Position numbers and translations under genes: made by a program. The notes below the pieces were generated by a model that saw only the letters and a program-made list of their open reading frames with translations, was not told the origin of the DNA and searched no databases. DNA of 64,000 nucleotides from Ipomoea triloba (taxonomy: Eukaryota; Streptophyta; Magnoliopsida; Solanales; Convolvulaceae): assembly GCF_003576645.1 (NCBI RefSeq), contig NC_044922.1, positions 23,276,028-23,340,027 on the forward strand. Reading direction: 5' to 3'. Shown one piece after another: positions 50,400 through 62,300 of this stretch. Positions within the stretch are counted from its first letter, which is position 1, and the number at the start of each line of letters is the position of its first letter.

Positions 50400-52535
50400 A
50401 TGAGCTCACTATGTCCGACGTATTCCTCCTTAGTTTATTCGTATCCTCGTACTCATTCGAGATTTCATCTCCCACAGCAACGTTGTTATGTCGCCCCACG
50501 CACGTCACCCCGCCATCTTCTCCCTTCCATGAATCTCCGGTCCCGGAGATTGACGCTCAGATGCTGTAGCAGTGTGAGTCCCGGTGGCCCTGGTCCTGGT
50601 AATTCATTCTCTCTTGTTGTGTTTTCATAAATTTCCTTTTTTTGGGGTTTGAATTATCTTTAATCCGAAATAATAATAATAATAATAATAATAATTATTA
50701 TTATTATTATTATTATTTGTTTGAACCAATTTTAGTTCGAGTATTAGGAATTTATGATGCTAGAATAAGATAAATAGATTGGGTGATAAGAGCTGGATTT
50801 TGCAGGTGAGAATGAGAGTAAAACCATTCTGGATGCTTTCTTCTTGGGGAAGGCTATAGGGGAAGCTCTTAGTGAGCGTGTAGAATCTACAGTGGGGGAA
50901 TTTTTAAGTACAATTGGGAGGTTGCAAGCTGAACAACAGAAGCAGGTGCAGGAATTCCAGGTACTCTTCATTTCTCCTGCAAAACTCAAACTGATGCTAC
51001 AAAATTGAATATTAATATTATGTTCAAAAGGCACAAGTCTTTCTTTTGAGTAAGGTTGTTAACGAGTCGAACATGAACGAACTGAGGTTGTTTGTGTTCG
51101 ATTCTTAAGATTACTTATTCAAATTAAGTAATGAGTTCTGTAAGGGTAATCAAATCTTGTATCTGTGTTTTAAAAAGTTGTCCACCAATGTGTATGACTT
51201 TCATTTTTTGTGTCTAATCCCATGAACCAAACATACCATTACTTGCGTAAACCAATATACTCTTGGTTGAGATTGCATGCCCGAAATTTTTGAATGACTA
51301 ATCATGGAATTGCCCAGACTTGTTCTGGCTCTTTATAGCCTAATCTGCTAGTGCACATTTATTTTTATTTCTTACACAAAGGATTTCTAGATATGTATCC
51401 TACAAAAGATTCTGATTCAGTATAATGTATGTGTTGTAGTGAAGCTTATAATTTCTCATTTTCTCCAAATATTTAAATCCAGCACTGGATAGAGGGGAGT
51501 AGATCCAAGATGTCTAATGGTGAGAATATGAATCATAGTAGGTCTGGATGCGATTGTTATACCATGGACCAAGGTTCGCCTTGCATTGTGGATCCTAGTT
51601 CAAAACTTATGTGTTTGCAATTAAAATATTGTGTCTTCAGTTAACAGATTATATGCTTGTAAATTTATTAAAAGTACATAATATGTTAGCTACAAACACA
51701 TAATATGTTAACTTCATATTATGTATATGCAGTTAAATTATTATGTGTCTGGAGTTAACATATTATGCACATTCAATTTATTTACAGACACGTAATTTAT
51801 TAACTGGAAACATATAATATGTTAATTGCAAAAACATAATCTGGATGTCATTTTGCATTGGTCCATGGTATAATTTGCTGTTTGGATGGGGGCTTCCTTG
51901 TTTGTTTGTTTTTTTTTTTAATTGCCACCTTCTAACCTGAAGTGTGCTTCAACAACACATACATTCTGACTGTTCATTGAATTGTTCCTTAGCATATTAG
52001 TAAAAGATTTAACTCTCCAACTAGAAGCTGTCAGCTAAGCTATTCTTGTAATTATGCCAAGACCTTACTTCAAACACTGTGAAATCAGAAAAATCTGTGT
52101 TTCTTACTTGCATTTTCTACAATGGCATGCTGCCATATATATACATGTTGGAAACCTCTACACTATTGATATCATTTCATCTTTCTATGCTACACTATTG
52201 AAGACATTTCATCTTTCTATACTACTGATGCCATTTCATCTTTCTATGCTACACTATTGAAGCCATTTCATCTTTCAAGGCATAATATAATAATTCTCAA
52301 CAAACACTATTATTGCAAAATGCAGGAAGAGGTTTTGGATAGGGCTAAAAAGGCCAAGGAAAAAGCAGCAAGGGAATCAATGGAATCACAAGGTCTTATT
52401 GCACCAAATACCACCACTGTTAATGGTACAAGTTTTGGTACTACATCACCCAATCCTCCAAATGTCCAGGATTTCAATAGGGAACCAGATCCAACAGACA
52501 CAGACATTCTGTTTGGCATATCCAATGAAGACTAA
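50400..52535 (+). CDS. Predicted plastid protein resembling plastoglobule PG18
   Basis: Three exons join in frame: 50400-50598, 50806-50960, 52326-52535, giving 187 residues. Residues 1 to about 60 are Ser/Arg/Pro-rich and poor in acidic residues, as in chloroplast transit peptides. The mature part starts with a conserved-looking helix ILDAFFLGKAIGEALSERVE, then STVGEFLSTIGRLQAEQQKQ, then a charged coiled-coil segment VLDRAKKAKEKAARESMESQ, and an acidic disordered tail ending GISNED. From memory it resembles Arabidopsis At4g13200 (PG18, about 185 residues), linked to plastoglobules and light tolerance. I am sure of the gene model and less sure of that identity. No catalytic motif is visible. 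Intron 1 carries a perfect (AAT)n/(ATT)n palindrome. Confidence 0.8.
50669..50717. repeat. (AAT)n-(ATT)n palindromic microsatellite
   Basis: About eight AAT-type units run directly into about eight ATT-type units, giving a near-perfect inverted repeat with no loop, inside intron 1 of the plastid-protein gene. It could extrude as a cruciform. Confidence 0.85.
51555..51880. mobile_element. MITE-like element in intron 2 of the plastid-protein gene
   Basis: Inverted ends TATACCATGGACCAA (51557) and its complement 'ttggtccatggtata' (51858) enclose AT-rich sequence with repeated 'acataatatgttaa' units. A degenerate half of the same terminus occurs at 28648-28665 ('accttggtcatggtata'). No clear target duplication. 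Confidence 0.6.
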
Positions 52536-52539
52536 CAAC

Positions 52540-53050
52540 CCTTCACTGCATCATGTTGGAGAGAGATTAAAGATCTTATGATTGTATATTTCATGTTTGT
52601 GATATGTTAGGTTCCGAGAGCCCTAGGCTTATATTATTTTTTGTTATAATAATGATATCATATCTACGAAAGAAAATATGCACTTTTTGTTAGTTAGTTA
52701 CGTTACTAGAAGCATTTCTATAATTATACTCTATAGATAGATAGATGCTTATCCAAGGTGGTTTTCCCCGGCTACTAGTTTAATAGTTTTGGGACCTTGA
52801 AAAGATTAATAGCGAGTTTAGAAGACTATTGATATAATCTCTCTTCTCACAAAATAGTGAAGTTACCTTCCACTAAGAGAACATAACAGTGTAACACAAC
52901 TCTTTTTTGGTAATGGCAAATTATAATATTAGCTCAAAGAAAAACAAAATACAAGAGCCATACCTCGGTTCCCAAAGGAAAACTCATTAGTGGTTACACA
53001 AACCAAAATACAAACTTCAGTTGAGAGACAACATAAATTACATCCAAGCT
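52540..53050. other. 3' region and spacer
   Basis: Downstream of the plastid-protein gene; AT-rich, no gene seen before the copia relic. Confidence 0.4.
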
Positions 53051-55060
53051 AGACAAGTACAAAAACTAATGAGCACGAGCGGGGAAAATCTTTGTATGGA
53101 ACTTTTCCTTTCTTTGATCCTTATATAAGTAGTAGCATTCAGACCTTATGTGACCTTTTCTTTCATTATACTGTCTCGGTTTTTTAATATGTGGTCCCAA
53201 CACTGTTGCAATTACTTGTCCACCAAAATTTGATGCAGTAGCTTTGACAAACTTGGTTTTGATGATCTTTGGAACAACTCAGTTGTAACAAATACCAAAT
53301 TTATCACCATGCTTATAATATTTTATCCAAGGTATATTTTGGATCAACATCTTGACTTGTTTTCTAAGATAATCCAATTCCTTAGCAAGATTCTCTTCTC
53401 TAGTGAGACCCTTTAAGATATCTTCTTCACGATTTAACAAATAAGACTTTAACTCATTAATGATGTTTTTATATATATATATATATATAATCCAATGGGG
53501 TAGCTCAAGTGGCAAGTGAACTCCCACAAGTGACGATTCTCCCTAGGCCAGCTCATGTGCCTCCCTGAGCAAACGTGGATGTACTTGTCCACTCATCAGC
53601 TGACAAGAATGATACTGAGTTCGTTTATGTTTCAGCATAACCTAGAGTAGTGAAGACAACAAATTTCCCAGTAATGTCTTCTTTTTCATCATCTAGGTCA
53701 TTAACCATTATCCCTCAGAGTAGAGGTTGGTATGAATTTCTTTCTTTCTCCTCAAATAGGTGGGCATTCTGCCTGAATATGTCCATATCCTTCACACTCT
53801 CTTCATTTTATACCTTTGCTTTTAGGATCAGTTGAGCCAATGCTAAGTCTCTGGGTTGAAATGATTTAGAAGTAGAAGGTTTTCCAGTTGTAGCTGAGGG
53901 TTTGAAATTTGCCTTAGGACCAAAAATTTAAAACTAAGACCATTTCCCTTGAGATTTACCTCCACGTCCTTACTTTAGGTTATTTATCTGCTTGAAGAAT
54001 TTTGAGAATTTCTTGACCATGAGAGTTACTATCTCATCATCAATTTCTTTAGTATTTGACACCACTGTATCCTCATTAGCAATAAATGCTATTGATTTCC
54101 CTTTTCTTGAACTTTGTTCTTCACTTAGGACTTCCACCTCATACGTTTGTAGGTTTCTAATAATTTGGGACACTATTTTAGCTTCTCATCCAGGTAGAAA
54201 CTAATGCTTTGGAGGTATTGAAAGGAATTACAACGTTCAACGAGAGGACATCTTTTGATTTGATTATGTACGATATATTAGATTTAGCAAAACAATTTAT
54301 GAATGTTTGCTTTGCTTTCTTCATGCTAAACGATCTGCAAATATGCATGGTGGTTTCCACTACTGGCTAAGAGGACTATATTTAAGTCAAATTGATTGTA
54401 CGAGATGGTTTACCATTCCTTGTTTCCCTGTGTATGAAGCTTTATGCTTCGAATTGCTAAGTTAATGAATTCTCGTTTCCTTAAAAAAAAAATCCAACAG
54501 ATTCTTGAATGGTAGTAATCTTCATGTGAAATCTTTTTGGAAGAGATCTAAGGATTTCTTGACAAGTTTAGATTCATGAAAGGGTTCACCCAAAACGATA
54601 GCGACATTTGTAAGTTCTTGAACTCTTGTACGAAAAATCGAAAATCTCCAATCATCTTAGCATCCTTCATTCTCAAGTATTCAAATTCAGAGTCCAACAA
54701 TTTCAATTTTGACTATTTTACATCACCAATCCCTTCATACCTAGCTTTTAAAATTTCTCAAGCTTTCTTGGCTTCTGTACAATCAATAATAAGAGGAAAT
54801 TGGCTTTCATGCATAGAGCCAAAAATTGTATTTAGCGCTTTATTACTGTAATATGCAAGTTGGATTTCTGCTTCAATCCACTATTCTTCATCCTTTAGTT
54901 CAATTACTCTATCCTCGACTATAGTAAGATGTTTCCACCTGTGAATAACATACCGCCACACCTTTATCACCTTGTGCTTGATGATAGGCCTTGGTGTGTG
55001 CTTTCCAATAGGACTAATTGTTACCATTCAGCTCAAGGGGTCTAAGTCCACCTTCCATCT
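53050..55060 (-). mobile_element. Ty1-copia gag relic (minus strand)
   Basis: Read from about 55060 downward, broken frames give gag features: LELNGNNYSYWKAHTKAYHQ near 54980-55040, then a helical region, then LQTYEVEVLSEEQSSRKGK (about 54120), then a Glu/Lys-rich segment and a degraded KGHIRSECYYLY zinc-knuckle-like motif near 53130. Many stops and frame changes are present. A TA microsatellite and a possible SINE (about 53480-53640) interrupt it. No protease, integrase or reverse transcriptase part was found. Confidence 0.6.
53490..53640 (+). mobile_element. Possible SINE fragment
   Basis: An A-box-like TAGCTCAAGTGG lies just after a TA microsatellite, with a poor B-box-like 'gacgattctcc' about 30 bp on. 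It interrupts the copia relic. The tail and target duplication are not defined. Confidence 0.3.
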
Positions 55061-55599
55061 TGCTCTGGATGCAAAGCAACACACAAACACACCACAAATA
55101 GAAACCAACATTGTAATATCTAGACAAGATACATAACACACTGTATGTGCAACAAACAATTTCAAGAGAGTATATTTAATCTCTCATGCCATCAAGATTC
55201 ACACAACTACACAAGAAATTTTCCAAGAAGCAAGCTGTTGGTTCCGATAGGGTGGGAAAAGTCTAGAGGGAGAGGGTTGAATAGACTTTTCAACAATTCA
55301 AAAATATTATAACACATTAACAAAAATAAGTCAAGTGAAACTTGAAATGCACATCGGAAATAATAGTACAGTAAAGTGATACAAATTAATTCACATAAAT
55401 ATGAAGAGATAAATTGCATGCAATACGTAGGGAACACTTGAAATAGCTCAAATGATAAGTATATGAAATTTAGTGCACATGCATACGTGGGAACATGCAA
55501 ACCCAGATGGGTAAATAAACACGTATGAAATGGGTTGTGGATAATTGACAAGATAGAATAGGATAGGTTAGAGGTAAAATATATCATGCATGCAAAGTG

Positions 55600-55960
55600 A
55601 TTGTTGGAAAAATAACACTAAAATGACATTTTAAGTGGTCATTTTGTGGTACAATTAAAAGTGGGGTCCACATCCAATTTGGGTCGGGTCAATGTAGATT
55701 TTGATTCTTCATAGTTAGACGAAGCGATCGATATATTGTACGCTCTAAATGGATAATTGGTGAATGAGAAATTGATTCTCAAAGTAGACCTATTTGAGAT
55801 GGAATTTGGGTGAGGAAAAAGCTTAAATACTTTTGTCCCACATTGGTTGGGAAAGAAGATTTGCTCCACTATTTATACAAGGGTCTTTTTATTACTAATT
55901 AATTTGTATAGCATAGAGGTTCTTTCTCAAGTGAGGGGATGCAAATCTTGACTTGAAACA
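55600..55960. repeat. LTR-like fragment
   Basis: It shares the order of motifs with 45613-45910: 'aatgacattttaagtg', then 'gaatgagaa(a/t)ttgattct', then '(t)tttgtccca'. A TATA-like 'ctatttatac' follows near 55869. This suggests a solo or partial LTR of a family with at least two copies here. Ends not fixed. Confidence 0.45.
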
Positions 55961-57160
55961 CTATATGATCTTTTCATACAAACCACACGTGTTTAACTAC
56001 TTATTCACAAACATGTTTACATTTAAACCATTTTACTTATTCATGAACATGTTTGTAAACATTAGTAAACGAACACTAAACAAGCTCGAGAGCATTCTTA
56101 AATGAACTAAATGAGCTTGTTCACGAGCTCTTAGCAAACGAATTTACAATTGTTTAGAGTCTGTTCATTTGTGAACCAAGCTCTAAAATTTGTTCATTTA
56201 TGTTTGTTTATCTTAATAAACAAACACTTACTAATCACGAACACGAGTAGTTTACTCTGTTCACTAACACACCTAATGCTCACAACAACCTCGTCACTCC
56301 TCGAGGTCAACACAACAAACCCCATCTCCGTTTACCCAGAGTAAGATTGGAACTTACACAATTCTCAAGGTAGAAAAAGAGACAATAGAGACATCAAACA
56401 ATGTTTGTCTATCTGAACTCAAGAATACCCCATTTAAATAGTAGAAGCCAGACAATTATGACCACATACCACCTAACAAATTTTGGTCACTTACCAACTT
56501 GTGGTTAATATTAGATCAACGTTAATCACCATGATATTTGAGAACCATAGGAAAAGTCCATTGACTTGTATTTTCCCAACATACTTGGTCGAAGAATCCC
56601 TTGACCCATTGTTAAGAGTAATCAGTCAATTCAAATAACAATATGTTGATCAGCCCAGCCAAGTAATCCCTTGACCCATCGTGAGCCATGGCCGGAAAAA
56701 GGTTAGTCGGAGAAGAAAACCCGTTGTCGAAAATCACAAGTGTAAGGAAAATTTGCTAGTGTAGAGAACTTCAAGGGATAATTTGTTATGATTAAGCCCA
56801 TGAAGTATTGAACGTCTATTCAATAATCAGGAGAGCAACCGTCGTAAAAATCAAGAGAAACCCAAAAGAGATTTAGTTGGATTTTTAGAAAGATGCGAGA
56901 TTATATAGTCTAGAGATAAAACACAACTCCAACCCACTTTTAGTGAATGATGTAGCTCAGTTTGCATGATGAGATGTGAGAGGTTATCATGTGTAACCCT
57001 ATGGAGATCATGATGGTCAAGCAAACCAAACTGCAGATACTCCTAGATACATTCCCAAGCTGAGACAAGAATAGATCACTACAAACAAGAAGAAAAACAA
57101 CATTGAAAAATCGCCCAAGACATTTTCTTCAAGGTTGTTGACAACACCACTTTTCTGAGA
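55961..57160. other. Repeat-rich intergenic, no gene seen
   Basis: Between about 55985 and 56260, short inverted motifs such as 'gaacatgtttgtaaac' and 'gttcacgagctc' recur, typical of decayed retroelement sequence. No coding frame was recognised up to the gag relic that follows. Confidence 0.4.
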
Positions 57161-58060
57161 ATAAGAAAATGTCAATCAGCCATGCATGCATGGGAAATTT
57201 TACCATAGATTGGTGAAGGTGATGAACATGAGAAAGAAAAGAAGCTAACAATAGCCATGAAGAAGTTTGAGGATTTCAAGATGTCCAATGGAGAGAACAT
57301 TATAGAGATCGAGAGAAGATTCATGAAGCTTTTAAGTGAAATTGTGGATCTCAATCGAAAAATAAGTCAGAAGGAGATTAATTTAAAGATCTAACGAGGC
57401 TTACCCAAAACATGGGAGATGAAGGTCATTGCTATACGCGACCATCGAGACCTCAAAACTATGACAATTATCCATCTCTTCAGGCACCTAAGGGCGTACA
57501 AATTTGAAATCAAGAGCAAAGATGAGGAAGAGGTTGATGACCTAAAGGCACAACGCTCATCACAAAACCATCCACATCTTCCCTGTAATGAATTTCTAAT
57601 TGATAAACCATTCTCTTTGTTTGTAAGAAAGTTTAAAAGGTTTATGAGGAAGAACAACGTAACTTCCAAGAGAGTCATTCATCCTCAACAAAGAGACATC
57701 ACATAAGCGAAAGATCCTCCAGATCTAAGGGGAAATCCCCAAAAGAAGCACAAAGTCAATGCTACAACTGCCAGAAGCCTGATCACTTCAAGGCATAATG
57801 TCTATACCCACTGGTGACCAAAAACCAAGAAAGAAGTGAGCATCAAATAGTACCTAGAGAAGAATCGAGAAGTGCTCAAGCTGACACAAGTGGGAGAAAA
57901 ACGAGAAATGACAAGATAAGAAAAGCATTGGTGTTTGGTAAAAAGCAAAAAAAATCAACTGAGGTATCTAACACCACAAGCTCCAAATTCAATCATAGTT
58001 CACGAAAGCGCAAGATGAGGACGACATGTGCTTAATGGCTAAGAAGGAGGATGTAAACTC
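57160..58060 (+). mobile_element. Ty1-copia gag relic (plus strand)
   Basis: Forward frames show a typical gag sequence: MKKFEDFKMSNGENIIEIER near 57260, RGLPKTWEMKVIAIRD near 57400, LRAYKFEIKSKDEEEVDDL near 57490, and a zinc knuckle CYNCQKPDHFKA followed by stop and C (57757-57803). Stops and small shifts break it at least at about 57391, 57705 and 57796. It differs in sequence from the minus-strand relic at 53050-55060. No downstream pol was found. Confidence 0.75.
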
Positions 58061-59336
58061 CACCTTAACTTTAAATTAATTTTGATAATAGTGATAGTGA
58101 AGTTAACTATGTTGATCCTATGAATTCAGTACTAAATCTAATGAAAGATTTTAAAAATTGCATAGAATCAAACAAAAATCTTTGTAGGATACATGGCTAC
58201 GTGAAACATCCAAAAATTTTAAAAATATTTAATCTTGTCCATGACATTGTCATATACATTTACATCACATTATGTGAAGGCAATATAATATTATTCTTGA
58301 CGCATTAAATTAGACGCAATTTACTTTTGAAACCTTTATAATATCAAAATATTTTCCATTATGTACTAACGAGAATTCCAAAATGAACAAAAGAACTTTA
58401 TTTAAGATATATCTTAACCTTACCCTCAAAACATAAAGGTGCTAATCTATATCTAATATATACTAAAATAGTAATTTCTTTGAGAACTTAACTAAAATTC
58501 TAAAATCATTCTAACATATATAGAACTTGCAAGAGGGTATTAAAAGCGACAAATAAATAAAAGGAACTTTGATCATACAGGAATAGTTACATGTAACATG
58601 TTAGTTGCGGTGCATTCCAGAGGCAAGCAAATGTAGACTGCATTCACATTTCTGCTTCTCTTACTCTACAAAATTTGGTTGGTGGTAGACTTACCATAAA
58701 TGGCCTACCTGGAAATCTTCAACCTGAAATTGAAGAGTAATCATCATGAACTAATAATTCCCAGTTCTGTAAATGTATGGCATGCGTTATACTCTCTCCG
58801 TACCATTTTATATGTCTAGTTCGATTAACGAGGCTTGACTGACGTTATTTTCAATTCAAATTTTCATAGTATTAAGTTTAGTATTAGTATACAAAATTTA
58901 TATATTTAGAAACTACACTAAAAGTACTATTAAATAAGTAAAAAATACTAAAGAAAATAAACAAAGAAGAAAGGGTTGGTTTGACCAATGAATAGTAAGT
59001 ACGATATATAAAATGAGACACGGGTAGTCCCTATGTCAACCTCCATCTGAGAAGGGTAGTTTTCGCTCCTACTCAAAATTATTATATTTCCTCTTCAAGT
59101 ATTTTATCTTTCCAATGCAGTTTAAAGCACCACCACGTTTCTAGTTTAAATGTCCCCTTTGTAAAATGTCTGTCATGACTCTTGAGCATTTGATATGAAC
59201 ATCAATATGTGTAAACTTTCATTCCAACAAATCTTAGAGTGATTTTTGGCACTATTCTACTTCATTAACTTTACATTTATGCATTCTTTGTAATCTGTAT
59301 AGAATTAAGAATATTTGTAACAAGAAACTTACGAGA
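58061..59336. other. Spacer downstream of PIF1, no gene seen
   Basis: AT-rich; probably includes the 3' untranslated region of PIF1 in its last few hundred bases. No other gene or clean element recognised. Confidence 0.4.
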
Positions 59337-62300
59337 TTAATGATTCCCTGGATTCCCAACATCTTTGCTGCTGCTTGGCTTGCTGTTAATAGGATGTTCC
59401 ACTGTTTGATTCTGGGGTTAAAATGGGGAAGAAAATGGAAAGAACAAAGATCATGTAAGGATAATAAATGGGACAAACAAATTTAGAGGTTTATGTTACT
59501 GAATTGTCACTAAGCTCCTGAAATAATTTCTCAGTTAAAAAATTAAAAGTATTTTATGACTGCTTATTAACTTATTAAGCTGAGGAAGATAAGAGATGTA
59601 TTTAATGGAGCGCATACTACATTCAAGTGCCTATAGGACCAGTTAATTAATATAATAAATGTGAACTGAGGGCTCTTCATCTTCATGATATTATAGAATG
59701 TAGTTCAAAGTTAAAGATTTGACATTAAGATGCTTGAGAGAGTAATACATGACTATTATAGGCTTAAAGGTGCCCCCTACAATTAGGCCTACTCAGGACA
59801 CTTCATGGTCTAACAAAAACAAATAGGTTAGGGACAATTCCATCCAAGCTGGTCACACTGTTGACTTAGTAACCACAAGGTTACAAGTTCAAACTCCCAA
59901 CGAGAGCGGTCTATTGGCCTTCTTGATTTGAGCTGATCAACTATGGATAACCTAGATTGATTTACCTCTTTGTGGTCTTTTGCCGGCTAGGGTCACAACC
60001 CAGTGCACACCATCAGATAGTGGTTGCGAGTTTCGTTCGTCACCCAAGAAAAAAAAAACGAAATATACGATGACTGCCACTTACCAGCGGTAATGTTGCT
60101 TGTGCCTGGTGAAGACCAAATAATTGCTGATATGGATCAGCACAGTTTGGTATTTGTTGCGGGTTAGGATTATGGGTGATGAGTGGGTTTAGCATGGGAT
60201 CGGGTTGGTTTGAGGTCTGAACTCTAGATGGATCTGGCATAGGAACTGGTGGCATTGGAAATGATGGTGGCATAGCAAACCGTGGATTTATCTGTGCTGC
60301 TGCAGTTGCATTTGGCAATGACGAACCGGGTAGAATTGGTGGATATGGAACCATTGCACGATTCATGCCCATATCCATGCACATCCCCATGCTCATATTC
60401 ATACCCATTGCTGGCATATATTGCTGGATACCAGGATACATCATAGGGACCATGCCACATCCCATAGACATCATCTGTCAAAAACATTTGCAATCAAATT
60501 CTTAAATACATATGGATATAAATGATGGATATGTAGAAGTCAACTCACAGGAAGATGTTATATGATGACAGATAATAAATAAATGGAGTGTGAAATCAGA
60601 CATCTATAGTCAAGAGTCATTCTGCATTTGACAATTCTCACTTCACACACAACTAACTGGACTTGAAATGGAAGGTCATTTAAGAGCATTTTACTTCTAG
60701 ATAATCATTGAATTATGAAAAGTGAAGGAAACAAATTTATTATAGTTGAAACAGAGGAAATAAAATTCCATATTAGGTAATCTAGAGGTCTTTATTTATC
60801 CATGTTACAGGAATTTCCATCATAGTGGAAGGAACAACTGTGCTTAAATTGAGATTCAACAGGATAAAGCACCAACATCAAGAAACCTAAAAGTCATCTA
60901 ATAAAGTAATATCTTTTTTTTTTTTTGAATACCAATAAAGTAATATCTAATCACAGTAAGCAGAACATTCTTTTCTTTGTGTACTATTAGGTAATTTTAG
61001 ACTGGCGGTAGTAAATGGGTGATCAGGGAGTCTCGCCTAGGAGATGCAAAACATAGAAAGCGAATAATTAAGGACAAAAGAGTTTCCAGCCATCTTCAAA
61101 AGCAGGCAAAAAATAGTCTGAAACATACTTGCACTTGCAATTGTAGCGATTTCAAGTACTCAATTGCATCGTCTAACATTGAAGCTTTGTCTGACTGAAA
61201 TTCAAGAAAACAGTAATATGAAGAGTGTAAATCAGCTTTTCTATAAAATGGCATTTCCAAGGCAGAAACATAACTAAGACTTCAGTGCATCAAAACCTTG
61301 TTGCATCGTGGTATGAGTTCCTGCAAAGCCCTCATCTTTTCATTAATCCTATCTCGACGCCTCTGCACTCAACATTGAGAATTGTGTGTACAGCCAGAAC
61401 ATGATAAACAATAAAACAACTCAGCAGAATGAATAATCACAAAAGTAAATACCCTTTCTGAGAGATTATGGACTTCTGCAGCACGAGATCTCTTTGTAGC
61501 TGAACCACGAGATTGCTTCTTTGTATCAGCAGACTCTAAGTCAATGTCCTATGATAGCAGAAATCCATTCATCGCATAAATTTTAAGGTATGAGCCACTA
61601 ATTAGAATACCAATGTCCTAGAAGCAACTTTTTGCAAATATCACTGTTACTTCTATGTTTTCACGGCTCAAAAAGAAAACATGGAGAAAATGTTTAACAA
61701 ACACAAAAATGCTAACAAATAACCAAAATTCAAACAATAAGTACTGGTAATTCTCTAACAGATTACCTTTAATGGAAACTTCACATGTAAAATCTAATTT
61801 CATATATGTAATATCTATAACAATGTGATGATCACTGAGTTACAGCATTAAAAGATTACTTATCCAACAGTGATGTTGTTGGTATGGGTTTGTTTTTTAG
61901 TAAATAAAATGTACTATCCTTTTTCTGATTTTTATTTTAAATAAATGATACTCAACTAAGCTAAACCAGTTATATCAATAAACAATCAGCACACTTTTCC
62001 ACATATGATGTATACTAGGACCAAACTAAACTACATATAACAATATTAATACGAAGCGCAATTAAAAAGCAGAGGAACTCTTCAGTTTCAATATCCTCAC
62101 CCAGCATCCATTATTAAACAGGACACCGGACTATAGTCTCTCCCAACAACATTTCCATTCAAGTTAAGAGTGTTACTTAATCTCATTTCTCAAAAACCAC
62201 TAACAGGCTTTCCTTATTCCTGAATTCTCCTTCTGGCAAACAATATAACATAATATAACGCTCCCTTGTTGCACAAAATTTGTCCTTTGCTGAATTATAC

